64,000 nucleotides of DNA. It comes from Anaerolineae bacterium (lineage in GTDB: Bacteria; Chloroflexota; Anaerolineae; Aggregatilineales; Phototrophicaceae). The notes under the pieces were generated by a model, which made no database searches, was not told where the DNA came from, and saw only the letters and a list, made by a program, of their open reading frames with translations. The stretch is from the NCBI GenBank assembly GCA_022821805.1, contig JAJECX010000003.1:186001-250000 (forward strand). Reading direction: 5' to 3'. Shown in pieces: positions 56,705-64,000 of the stretch. The position numbers and the translations under genes are program-made. Position 1 is the first letter of the stretch. Each line of letters starts with the position of its first letter.

Positions 56705-59700
56705 TCATTTGCGCCTGGGAAAGCGGGAGAGGATGGTCAGCGGCTGCGGTAAAGTCACCCGCTTGCCGAGGCTCAAGCCCGCGATATCGACCAGTTTTGC
56801 CCGACCAGCGCTAGCGAAGACCGCCAGCTGTGTGCCCGGCTTGCGGAAACCCCGCTCCAGCAGCGCCTGCCCCAGTTGGTAGCCATCGGAATCGATATTG
56901 CAGCTGGTGACCGTGCCGACCACGCGGCCGCGCTCGTTGACGATCGGGTCGCCATAATGCGCCGGGCGCGCCCCCTTCGCGTCCAAACGAAATCGACTGA
57001 CCTGCGTCGAACGTTTCGTTTCATGCTGGACAAATGCGCTCTTGCCGACGAAGAAGGGCTTATAGAGCTTGACGTAAGCGCCGAAACCGGCCTCAGCCGG
57101 ATTCAGGTTGAGATCGCCGGCCAGCTCCAAGCCATAGAGGGGCAAGCCAGCTTCGGTTCGCAAGCTGTCGCGCGCCGCCAATCCACAAGGCGTCACGCCC
57201 ATGTCAACCAACCGGCGGAAGATCTCAGCCGCCCGCTCCGGATGCACGAAGAGCTCGTAGGCGATACGCTCGCCGGTATAGCCGGTGCGGGAGACGATCA
57301 GGTCAAAATCGCCGAGAGTCACGCGCGCCACGCCCGCCCATTTTAGGCGCTTGATGGCGGCTTTGTCGGCGTCGCTCCCGCCAAGCTGAAGCAGGTAATC
57401 TAGGCTTTTCGGTCCTTGCAGGGCGATATCGACTCGGCGGTCCGCGCCCCATTGCCGCAGCCGCAGATCGCGCAGCTCGAAGCGGTCGGTTCCTTCAATG
57501 CGGCGCTCGGGATGCTCGGGAGCAATCATGACTTCACCCGCAATCACGGCATTGAGCCAAGCCCAGTTCTTGTCATTGTTGGAGGCGTTGACCACGGCGA
57601 GGAAATGTTCTTCGGCGAGGCGGTAGATCATCAGATCGTCGTGCGGGATGCCGTCCACATCCAGCAAATAGGTGTAATGCGAAGCGCCGACTTTCAGCCG
57701 CTTGACATCGTTTGTCGTAACTTGGTCCAGGAATGCTTCGGCGCCGCGTCCGCGCAGATCAAAGACGCCCATATGCGCCACATCAAAGACGCCAGCGTCA
57801 TTGCGCACAGCCGCATGCTCTTCGCTGACCGATTTATACCAGAGCGGCATATCGTAACCGGCGAAGGGCGCCAGCTTCGCGCCCAGTTCCAGATGCAGGC
57901 TGTGCAGCGGCGTTTCTCGCAACATGTCCACCGCCGCGATATCGGGCGCAAATCTTGGCAGGGGATGCTCATCCCCCCATCCCCCGACCCCTTCCCCCAC
58001 AGGGAGGGAAGGGGGGCGCGTTGACCGCATTGACGCATTTGAAGCCCCTCCCTCTTTATGGGGGAGGGGTTTGGGGTGGGGGCCGTTGATGCCAATGTGA
58101 TAGGCTTTGCGGTCGAAGCCGGCGCTTGGTGTATCACCGCTCCCTAAATCTCCTCTCAGCGAGCTAAGAGGGGACTTGCTACTCCCCTTCCCTAGTTCAC
58201 TGGGGAAGGGGCCGGGGGATGGGGTTAGCTCCGCCTCGCCGAGCACCGATATGGCGACCGGCCCGGGCAGCTTGGCGTGCAGGTCCTCGTCGTCGAATAG
58301 GACGTAACCATCGCTGAGCGCGCGCAGCCAGGCGACGGCGCGGTCGCTCTGTCCAGCTATTTTCAGGCGATATTCGCTCGACGAAAGGCGCGTCAATTCA
58401 CCACTCGCGATGATCGAGCCGTCTTTCTCAAGGAAGTGAGTTGGCTGGCTTTCGCCATCATCAAGCGCTGCCACATCGCTTGTTGCCGCGATTTGCAAAA
58501 AGTCGCCCGCGACTGCGCCCTTAACGCTCACTTGCAGTGCCGCCCCGTCATTCGCTTCTCCGGCGTAAAAGTGCGGGTAACCCTCGGCTTGGGCCTCAGT
58601 GTCGATGCCGATGCTGGCGGCCAGTTTTCCCGCGCGCCTGCTTGCGCTGTGAAGCGCATTGAAGTCGACTTTGGCGCGCGGCAGCGGTCTGACGCGTCCA
58701 GTGAGCTGGAATGGCGCGCAAGCCTTCAGCACATCGGCGATGATGTCGCCGAGCGTATCAATCTCTGCCGCGCCCATGCCGCGCTGGCTAACCCAGGTTG
58801 TGCCAAGGCGAATGCCGCTCGGGCGCAGCGCCGAAGCGTCGCCGGGGATTGTCTGGCGATTGACGACGATGCCGGCCAGATCAAGGATGCGCGCTGCCAT
58901 GTCGCCGCTGAGCGCCGCGCCGTCCCGACCGGTGATTGACTTGCAATCAACCAAAAGCAGATGCGTGTCGGTGCCGCCATAGGGCAGGCGAAGGCTGCGC
59001 GATTCGAGCTTGGCGGCCAGGCGCAGCGCGTTGTCGAGCGTCCGCTGCTGCAGCTGCCGAAATTGCTCGCTGTTGGCGATGCGCAGGGCGATAGCCAGAC
59101 CAGCCATCGCATTGATGTGAGGACCGCCTTGTTCGCCGGGGAAGACAGCGCGGTCGAGCTTGCGCGAAAGGTCTCGGCGGTGGGTGATGAGAACGGCGCC
59201 GCGCGGTCCATTAAGCGTCTTGTGCGTCGTGAAGCTGACGACATCAGCGATGCCGACCGGGTTGGGGTAAAAGCCCGCCGCGATCAAGCCGGCGACGTGG
59301 GCGACATCAGCCAAGAGATAGGCGCCGACTTCGTCGGCGATGCTGCGGAATTCATTCCAGTCAGCAGCGAAGGGATAGCTGCTGAATCCACCGATGATGA
59401 GGCGCGGTTTGCGTTCGCGGGCGAGGTCGCGGATTTGTTCGTAATCCAGGCGCTCGGTCACGGGGTCGATCGTGTAGCTGACGATGTTGTAGTTGATGCC
59501 GCTGCGGTTTACCGGGCTACCATGGGTGAGATGCCCGCCCATGATCAAGTCCATGCCCATGACGGTATCGCCGGTATTGAGCAATGCGCTGTAAACGGCG
59601 TTGTTGGCGGGCGCGCCCGATAGCGGCTGAACATTGACGAACAGGTCGTCCGCGCCCAGACCGTTGCTGGCAAAGAGTTCGGCGGTCCGCCGCCGCGCCA

Positions 59701-60019
59701 GCGACTCAAGGATGTTGGCGTATTCAGTGCCTTTGTAATAGCGCTGGTCGGCATTGCGACGGAATTCGGGCAGCCGCTGCTCATAATCCAGGATTTCGCT
59801 CTGCGTCATCTCTCGCGAATTGTCGAGCGGATAACCCTCTGCGTAAATGTTGTGGAAGGGCGAACTGATCGCGTTGCGTACGGCAAATGGAACGGTGCTT
59901 TCCGACGGTATCAGTATCAGCTTTTCTTGCTGGCGAGCCGTTTCATGGCGGATCAATTCGGCGACGTCCGGGTCCAATTCTTCGACACTGCCGCGAAAGA
60001 GGAAGTCCTTGTTTGTCAT
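56705..60019 (-). CDS. glyA-gcvT: Fusion: serine hydroxymethyltransferase and glycine cleavage T protein (aminomethyltransferase)
   Basis: One 1104-residue frame joins two folate enzymes. Residues 1 to about 450 are an SHMT: KLILIPSESTVPFAVRNAIS, YAEGYP, VNVQPLSGAPANNAVYSALL, LLADVAHVAGLIAAG and the PLP Lys near 267 in VVSFTTHKTLNGPRGAVLI. Residues about 470-590 form an unrecognised beta-rich region (YPHFYAGEANDGAALQVSVK). About 594-683 is a Pro/Gly-rich linker made of palindromic repeats. About 695-1104 is GcvT: LHLELGAKLAPFAGYDMPLW, VFDVAHMGVFDLRG, GIPHDDLMIYRLAEEHFLAV with the catalytic-type Asp, and CGLAARDSLRTEAGLPLYG. Together they could pass methylene-tetrahydrofolate between glycine cleavage and serine synthesis. 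It is on the strand opposite gcvH-PA-PB. No riboswitch is seen before its ATG. Confidence 0.93.
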   Translation of the reverse strand: MTNKDFLFRGSVEELDPDVAELIRHETARQQEKLILIPSESTVPFAVRNAISSPFHNIYAEGYPLDNSREMTQSEILDYEQRLPEFRRNADQRYYKGTEYANILESLARRRTAELFASNGLGADDLFVNVQPLSGAPANNAVYSALLNTGDTVMGMDLIMGGHLTHGSPVNRSGINYNIVSYTIDPVTERLDYEQIRDLARERKPRLIIGGFSSYPFAADWNEFRSIADEVGAYLLADVAHVAGLIAAGFYPNPVGIADVVSFTTHKTLNGPRGAVLITHRRDLSRKLDRAVFPGEQGGPHINAMAGLAIALRIANSEQFRQLQQRTLDNALRLAAKLESRSLRLPYGGTDTHLLLVDCKSITGRDGAALSGDMAARILDLAGIVVNRQTIPGDASALRPSGIRLGTTWVSQRGMGAAEIDTLGDIIADVLKACAPFQLTGRVRPLPRAKVDFNALHSASRRAGKLAASIGIDTEAQAEGYPHFYAGEANDGAALQVSVKGAVAGDFLQIAATSDVAALDDGESQPTHFLEKDGSIIASGELTRLSSSEYRLKIAGQSDRAVAWLRALSDGYVLFDDEDLHAKLPGPVAISVLGEAELTPSPGPFPSELGKGSSKSPLSSLRGDLGSGDTPSAGFDRKAYHIGINGPHPKPLPHKEGGASNASMRSTRPPSLPVGEGVGGWGDEHPLPRFAPDIAAVDMLRETPLHSLHLELGAKLAPFAGYDMPLWYKSVSEEHAAVRNDAGVFDVAHMGVFDLRGRGAEAFLDQVTTNDVKRLKVGASHYTYLLDVDGIPHDDLMIYRLAEEHFLAVVNASNNDKNWAWLNAVIAGEVMIAPEHPERRIEGTDRFELRDLRLRQWGADRRVDIALQGPKSLDYLLQLGGSDADKAAIKRLKWAGVARVTLGDFDLIVSRTGYTGERIAYELFVHPERAAEIFRRLVDMGVTPCGLAARDSLRTEAGLPLYGLELAGDLNLNPAEAGFGAYVKLYKPFFVGKSAFVQHETKRSTQVSRFRLDAKGARPAHYGDPIVNERGRVVGTVTSCNIDSDGYQLGQALLERGFRKPGTQLAVFASAGRAKLVDIAGLSLGKRVTLPQPLTILSRFPRRK
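57974..58014 (+). repeat. Palindromic repeat copy 1 in the SHMT-GcvT linker
   Basis: CCCCTTCCC (57988-57996) pairs with GGGAAGGGG (58006-58014), preceded by CCATCCCCCGA. It is translated in frame (minus strand) as part of RPPSLPVGEGVGGWG. Just before it GGGGAT / ATCCCC (57961-57976) is another short hairpin. Confidence 0.75.
58045..58085 (-). repeat. Palindromic repeat copy 2 in the SHMT-GcvT linker
   Basis: CCCCTCCC (58045-58052) pairs with GGGAGGGG (58062-58069); on the minus strand the flank CCCCCACCCCAAA parallels the flanks of copies 1 and 3. It is translated as GPHPKPLPHKEGG. Confidence 0.7.
58141..58227 (-). repeat. Palindromic repeat copy 3, plus a second hairpin, in the SHMT-GcvT linker
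   Basis: CCCCTTCCC (58184-58192) pairs with GGGAAGGGG (58203-58211); with its flank CCCCATCCCCCGG this is an inverted relative of copy 1. An adjoining hairpin CCTCT / AGAGG (58152-58171) belongs to a different short motif. The stretch encodes TPSPGPFPSELGKG and SPLSSLRGDLGSGD. Confidence 0.7.
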
Positions 60020-60118
60020 GCGTGAAAGTGGCTCCTGTTGCTTGAGATGCGCGATTCGATTGTATCACGACGGTTGAGACAGAACTATGCAAAGTAGCGC
60101 GTCAATCAAGCGCAGTCG

Positions 60119-61435
60119 TTACTTCTCAGATGCTGGTTTCATATCCATGATTGAGGAGAGATCATCGAATCGCGTAAGGTCGCATGCGCCGTTTACAATG
60201 CAGGCGACGAGATCGTCAGCGACGACTGATGCCAGGAGCTCATGCAAGGACGGACCATAATGTTTGGTCGGGCTCCAGTGAATGTCATCCCTGTGGCTGG
60301 GCTCAAGATGCTCCTCAAAAGCGATGTAGTGATACGATTCGCGCGCATGCTCGAGCAGGAAATCATAAGGTGGACGGCGTGGCGGCGAACTGCTGAAATA
60401 GCTAGCAAGGTGATAATGCAGAGGAAGATGCAGGACGACGAATACGGAGCCGGCGTCGCGCGCGTCGTCGGCAAACACGTCGACAATTGCTTTGCCCAAT
60501 TCCCCGCCTTCACTTCCCGGCGCATATATTTCAGGTTCTTCGTTGGCATTGCGCAGCGCTTGAAAGGCAATGCTCAAAAGCCGGCTGGCAGACCACCAAC
60601 GCGCCGCCTGAGTCCGACCTGAGTAATGAAATTCATAAGGCGCCAGCGGGTGATTGCTAAAGTTCTCGAAGACGTCGAGCAACTGCTCCGGCGGAATCGC
60701 GGGTGAGTTCAGCAGCTGGAGCTCATCGTCAATCAAGGCGAATCTGGGCTTTGAGAATGCCGGACCGCTCGGATGCAGCAGCTGCCTGAATACATTCACG
60801 TTTCGCTTCAGATTCTCCGGCTGCAAACCAAAGATGACGATATCGGGTTCGAATCGCTTCCCATGCTCGCGCCATCGTAGATATGCCTGATCCATTCCGT
60901 ATGCGCCGACGCCAAAGTTGAGGACTTCCGCTCGAATGCCGGCTTCTTTCAGCTTGCGCTCCAGAAGATAGCCCCAAACTTCTTCATCGCTAACGTCATC
61001 GCCCGCGGTGAACGAATCGCCAAAGAGGGCTATGCGCAGCGTATCGGCGGACGGATTCTTGCTGAAGTCTCGCCGCGAGCGAAAACCGGCGCTGTTGATC
61101 GTGAATGTACCGGCTTGCCGGATGGAATTGGGGCGATAGGTCCAGCCGAGGGCGCCATCATAAACCACGACGGCGATCTCCTCGTTGGCCAGATAACCAT
61201 CGACTTCTCCTCGCAGCAGGTCGACCCGCAGTTCTAGTGGCTCCAATGTAAAGCGCAGAAAGGTGAAACGTCCGTATGGGTCCGTGCTGCCAGCCATGCG
61301 TACGACGAACTCCAACAGCAGCAGGCTCAGCGTTGCAGCCATCAGGAAGATTAGAGCATTTGCGAATATGTTTCGGCGCAAGAGGTTTTCCCGCCGCGAT
61401 CTAGCTAAGGGTGAATAATCAGTCCGCAGCTGCAT
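60119..61435 (-). CDS. Membrane-anchored SGNH/GDSL hydrolase (paralogue A)
   Basis: A 438-residue protein with one N-terminal membrane segment (about 25-48) and an extracytoplasmic SGNH fold. Block I is RIALFGDSFTAGDDVSDEEV with the catalytic Ser; VLNFGVGAYGMDQAYLRW carries the block II Gly, and block III is GLQPENLKRN with the Asn. The C-terminal catalytic Asp-His is probably DDIHWSPTKHYGPSLHELL. Such enzymes add or remove acetyl groups on surface glycans. It is a tandem paralogue of the next gene upstream (61582-62838), sharing all these blocks. ATG start at 61435. Confidence 0.82.
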   Translation of the reverse strand: MQLRTDYSPLARSRRENLLRRNIFANALIFLMAATLSLLLLEFVVRMAGSTDPYGRFTFLRFTLEPLELRVDLLRGEVDGYLANEEIAVVVYDGALGWTYRPNSIRQAGTFTINSAGFRSRRDFSKNPSADTLRIALFGDSFTAGDDVSDEEVWGYLLERKLKEAGIRAEVLNFGVGAYGMDQAYLRWREHGKRFEPDIVIFGLQPENLKRNVNVFRQLLHPSGPAFSKPRFALIDDELQLLNSPAIPPEQLLDVFENFSNHPLAPYEFHYSGRTQAARWWSASRLLSIAFQALRNANEEPEIYAPGSEGGELGKAIVDVFADDARDAGSVFVVLHLPLHYHLASYFSSSPPRRPPYDFLLEHARESYHYIAFEEHLEPSHRDDIHWSPTKHYGPSLHELLASVVADDLVACIVNGACDLTRFDDLSSIMDMKPASEK

Positions 61436-61581
61436 TATCGAATCATAAAACGTTTACGCGAGATCCCTGGTCGCCGAGAAATTGAGCGAGAACCGGCTCT
61501 TGAATACCTCCGCGTTGGCTCGGGAACGTATGATCTGCACAGGGCGGACCGTTGGGCGATGCAGAACGATAAACGCGATCT

Positions 61582-62838
61582 TCAGCCTCCATCAGTGGGG
61601 CTTACCTGGAATGCCGATTCGGATTCGTCGAATCGTGGCAGAGGGCAGGCGCCGTCATCAATGCAAGTCACAATGCTGACTGCCAAGGCCTCGCCAATTA
61701 TTTGATTTATCTCTGGTCCATAGTGACCGGTGCCGCCCCAATAGCGGGGTTCCACGTATTGGGGACCGAGCAGGTCTTCAACGGGCAGATAAAAGTACGT
61801 AGCCTCAAAGTAGTTGAGCAAGAACGTGTACGGCGGTCGCCCGCCGTTGTAATAGGATGCGAGTTCGTGTTGAACTGGCAGGTGCGCGACAAAAAAGCTG
61901 GCGCCCGATTTGGCGACGTCTTCGGCAAAGGCGTCAGCAATGGCTTTGCCAAGCTGACCGCGCTCACTATCGGGACCAAGATCGTCGGCTGGCTCTGTCG
62001 GTTTGGCAATGGCTTGATTAATCAAGTTCGCTAGTCTCGGTAGGGGCCACCAATCCGGGATTGGACTGGCGCCGGAATAATAGAACTCGTATGCAGAAAG
62101 CGGATGGCTGTCGAAATCCTCGTACACCTCCATAAGCATGGATGGCGGCAGGGCGGGATAGTTTATCAATTCCAGTTCGTCGCCTTGCAGGGTGTACCTA
62201 GGTTTCGACAATGGAATCCCGGTATTTCGAGCATAAATCGGACGGAATACACTCACGTTTCTTTGCAGGTTTTCCGGCTGGAATCCAAAGATGATGATAT
62301 CGGCTGACAATCCTTTGCCGATGTTCTGCCAGCGGAGATAGGCTTGATCCATGCCGTATCCGCCGACTCCAAAATTGAGAACCTCTGCTCTAATGCGACG
62401 TTCAAAAAGCGCTGTCTCCAGCACTTGCGTCCACACCTCATTGTCGTCCACATCGGTGCCGGCGGTAAAAGAGTCGCCAAATGCGGCAATGCGAATCGTG
62501 TCCGCAGCCGGTGTCTCCGAGAATTCACGCGCAGATCTCATTCCTATGCTGTTTGTTGTCAATCTTCCGTCGAAGAGAATCGCATTGGGTTGAAATGTCC
62601 AGCCCGTGTTAGCGTCGCTGATGTACTTTGCCGAATCGGCATTGGCCAGATAGGTTTCAAGTCTAGTTCGAAGTTCGTTTACCCGAATCGATTCGATTTC
62701 CAGACTAAATCCCATTGCCGCAAATGGATTTAAAGCCTCAGACTTGGCCATTATGAAAAGCGCGGATTCAATTAGCGCCAAGGTGACAACAACAGCGCCT
62801 ACGCTTACTAAAATGTTATCAAGGATTCTTTTGCCCAC
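61582..62838 (-). CDS. Membrane-anchored SGNH/GDSL hydrolase (paralogue B)
   Basis: A 418-residue protein organised like its downstream neighbour: membrane segment about 8-30, TGWTFQPNAILFDGRLTTNS, block I RIAAFGDSFTAGTDVDDNEV, VLNFGVGGYGMDQAYLRW, FGFQPENLQRNVSVFRP, and a C-terminal GGTGHYGPEINQIIGEAL that should hold the catalytic His. The two differ in the middle region and clearly arose by tandem duplication. The start is a GTG at 62838. Likely role: esterase or acyltransferase for cell-surface polysaccharide; substrate unknown. Confidence 0.82.
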   Translation of the reverse strand: MGKRILDNILVSVGAVVVTLALIESALFIMAKSEALNPFAAMGFSLEIESIRVNELRTRLETYLANADSAKYISDANTGWTFQPNAILFDGRLTTNSIGMRSAREFSETPAADTIRIAAFGDSFTAGTDVDDNEVWTQVLETALFERRIRAEVLNFGVGGYGMDQAYLRWQNIGKGLSADIIIFGFQPENLQRNVSVFRPIYARNTGIPLSKPRYTLQGDELELINYPALPPSMLMEVYEDFDSHPLSAYEFYYSGASPIPDWWPLPRLANLINQAIAKPTEPADDLGPDSERGQLGKAIADAFAEDVAKSGASFFVAHLPVQHELASYYNGGRPPYTFLLNYFEATYFYLPVEDLLGPQYVEPRYWGGTGHYGPEINQIIGEALAVSIVTCIDDGACPLPRFDESESAFQVSPTDGG

Positions 62839-63078
62839 GCTGCGCTCGCTATACTGACCAACTCACGATGGCTGTCTCTTTAGCAGGAATTCTGATTTAG
62901 AGACTCTCCAAACAGTTTATCATGCGCATTGGACCGTGTCGCGGCAATGTTCTTGTTGCAAGGTCGGTCACAGCGTCAGTTTCGCTTTGTTGCTGAGCCA
63001 ATCCGTTGGCGCCGGGCTCAGGATATCTTTCGCTCCGCTTACTTATCCCCGAAGTGGAATCGCGGTAAATTTGTGTCT

Positions 63079-63107
63079 TTGACATAGTTCATTCGCGCCT
63101 ATACAAT
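63079..63107 (+). promoter_or_regulatory. Strong promoter for the EF-G-like gene
   Basis: TTGACA (63079-63084) and TACAAT (63102-63107) are exactly 17 bases apart, a near-consensus housekeeping promoter giving a leader of roughly 78 bases. The rest of the 353-base gap from 62839 holds no supported gene. Confidence 0.75.
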
Positions 63108-63191
63108 CCATGATCATTACGGCTCGGCATGGGTCATTTTCGGTCAGGAAATCAGCGGGCGTAAAATGCCCCTCGGGAGGAAATCCCTCAT

Positions 63192-64000
63192 ATGAATGAA
63201 TATCGGACAGAAGACATCAGAAATGTCGCTCTAGTAGGGCATCAAAGTTGTGGCAAGACATCGCTGGTCGAAGCGTTCTTGTACAGCACCGGCGCCACGA
63301 CGCGGATGGGGCATATCTCCGAATCGAATATGGTTTCGGACTGGGACGATGAAGAGAAGGAGCGTGGCCTTTCGCTTTCCACATCTTTGGCGGCGATTGA
63401 ATTCAACGATGTCAAGATTAATGTGCTGGACACGCCCGGATTCACCGATTTTCAAGGTGAGCTCAAGAATGCGATCCTGGCCGCCGACGCAGTGATTGTG
63501 GTTGTCGACGCGGTGGCTGGCGTAGAGGTGGGTACGGAACTGGCATGGGAGTATGCGCGGATCTGCGAACAGCCCATCATCGCCGTCATCAACAAGATGG
63601 ATCGCGAAAACGCCGATTATGAAAACGTACTCGATCAGATGCGCGGTCAATTTGACGACTACAAGTTTATTCCCGTTATGCTGCCCATAGGACAGCAGGC
63701 GGGTTTCAAGGGGGTGGCCAATGCGCTGACCCAGAAAGCGTATTTGGGCGATGGCGCCGAACGCTCCGATCTTCCCGCCGAATACGCCGATTCACTGGAA
63801 GAAGCGAATATGGAATTGATGGAGGCGGCGGCTGAAGCGGACGACGAGCTTTTGGAGAAATACTTTGAGGAAGAGACCCTCTCCTTTGACGAGATCCGAG
63901 ATGGTATGCGCAAAGCGTCGCGCTCGCCTGAGTTGAAGACTGTACCCGTCTTCACTGTGTCGGCTACCGAAAATATCGGCACGATTCCCTTGATGGAGGC
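63192..64000 (+). CDS. Elongation factor G-like GTPase (EF-G2 type), 5' part
   Basis: Translational GTPase; 269 residues are visible before the window ends. It shows the G1 loop VALVGHQSCGKTSLVEAFLY, switch II DTPGFTDFQGELKNA and the NKMD motif in IIAVINKMDRENADYENVL. The G1 and switch I regions (SNMVSDWDDEEKERGLSLST) match EF-G-like 'FusA2' proteins better than canonical EF-G, which has AHIDAGKTT and ERGITI. These paralogues have uncertain roles in translocation or ribosome recycling. GGAGGAAA lies about 9 bases before the ATG, under a near-consensus promoter. Confidence 0.88.
   Translation, partial: MNEYRTEDIRNVALVGHQSCGKTSLVEAFLYSTGATTRMGHISESNMVSDWDDEEKERGLSLSTSLAAIEFNDVKINVLDTPGFTDFQGELKNAILAADAVIVVVDAVAGVEVGTELAWEYARICEQPIIAVINKMDRENADYENVLDQMRGQFDDYKFIPVMLPIGQQAGFKGVANALTQKAYLGDGAERSDLPAEYADSLEEANMELMEAAAEADDELLEKYFEEETLSFDEIRDGMRKASRSPELKTVPVFTVSATENIGTIPLME

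Noticed and set aside
62897-63085. 62-codon minus-strand frame in the gap before the EF-G-like gene
   Set aside because: No ribosome binding site or family resemblance, and it overlaps the strong promoter at 63079.

Overview
The window most likely comes from a Chloroflexota (Anaerolineae-like) chromosome with GC-rich coding DNA. The clues are Pro/Thr-rich linkers in exported proteins (the PPIase at 20217-21548, the DUF3048 protein near 44062), an fhaA-fhaB-rodA-pbp cell-wall cluster of the kind seen in Actinobacteria and Chloroflexota, YfhO and O-antigen polymerase proteins, a four-cysteine bS18, and dispersed palindromic repeats. This assignment is inference: there is no rRNA gene to confirm it. 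I see no tRNA, rRNA, CRISPR array, transposase or integrase.

Layout. 1-2400 (minus) is a type III restriction-modification pair: the start of res at the window edge, and mod with an apparent one-base frameshift. 2469-9581 holds queG, a small metal-binding protein, glutaryl-CoA dehydrogenase, and divergently uvrA plus a GT1-type glycosyltransferase. 9583-11726 (minus) is an AT-richer two-gene island encoding an RloA-like ATPase and an RloB-like protein, probably anti-phage. 11882-15049 is a large Asp-box beta-propeller protein. 15160-20081 (minus) is fhaA, fhaB, MTA phosphorylase, rodA/ftsW and a PBP-like protein that has lost all three catalytic motifs. 20217-22357 (minus) holds a parvulin-type foldase, rpsR and rpsF. 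22459-31087 (minus) is a polysaccharide operon: GDP-rhamnose synthesis (rmd, gmd), tatD, two glycosyltransferases, YfhO and an O-antigen polymerase. 31274-33892 is an exported DUF4397/SH3 protein.

33993-42124 is mostly nucleoside, methionine and NAD salvage: ahcY, a PfkB (adenosine) kinase, a nicotinate phosphoribosyltransferase, mtnA, a nicotinamidase-like hydrolase, a DsbA-like protein and a pyrimidine nucleoside phosphorylase. With MTA phosphorylase at 17899 this makes a coherent SAM by-product salvage set. 42121-50424 holds a lipoprotein, mltG, a DUF3048 protein, a PIG-L deacetylase, a broken PstS-like gene, tgt lacking its zinc cysteines, alr and a Sco protein.

50541-60019 is a glycine module: promoter, single-aptamer glycine riboswitch with an intrinsic terminator, gcvH, gcvPA and gcvPB on the plus strand, an AEC transporter and an RCK-domain protein, then, on the opposite strand, one 1104-residue ORF fusing serine hydroxymethyltransferase to the glycine cleavage T protein. 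Together these encode H, P and T proteins plus SHMT; only dihydrolipoamide dehydrogenase is absent. Palindromic repeats lie between these genes and, in frame, inside gcvPB and in the SHMT-GcvT linker. 60119-62838 is a tandem pair of SGNH hydrolases, and an EF-G-like GTPase runs off the right edge. The most unusual items are the SHMT-GcvT fusion with repeat-derived linker, the catalytically dead PBP beside RodA, the zinc-less Tgt, and in-frame repeats in glycine genes.
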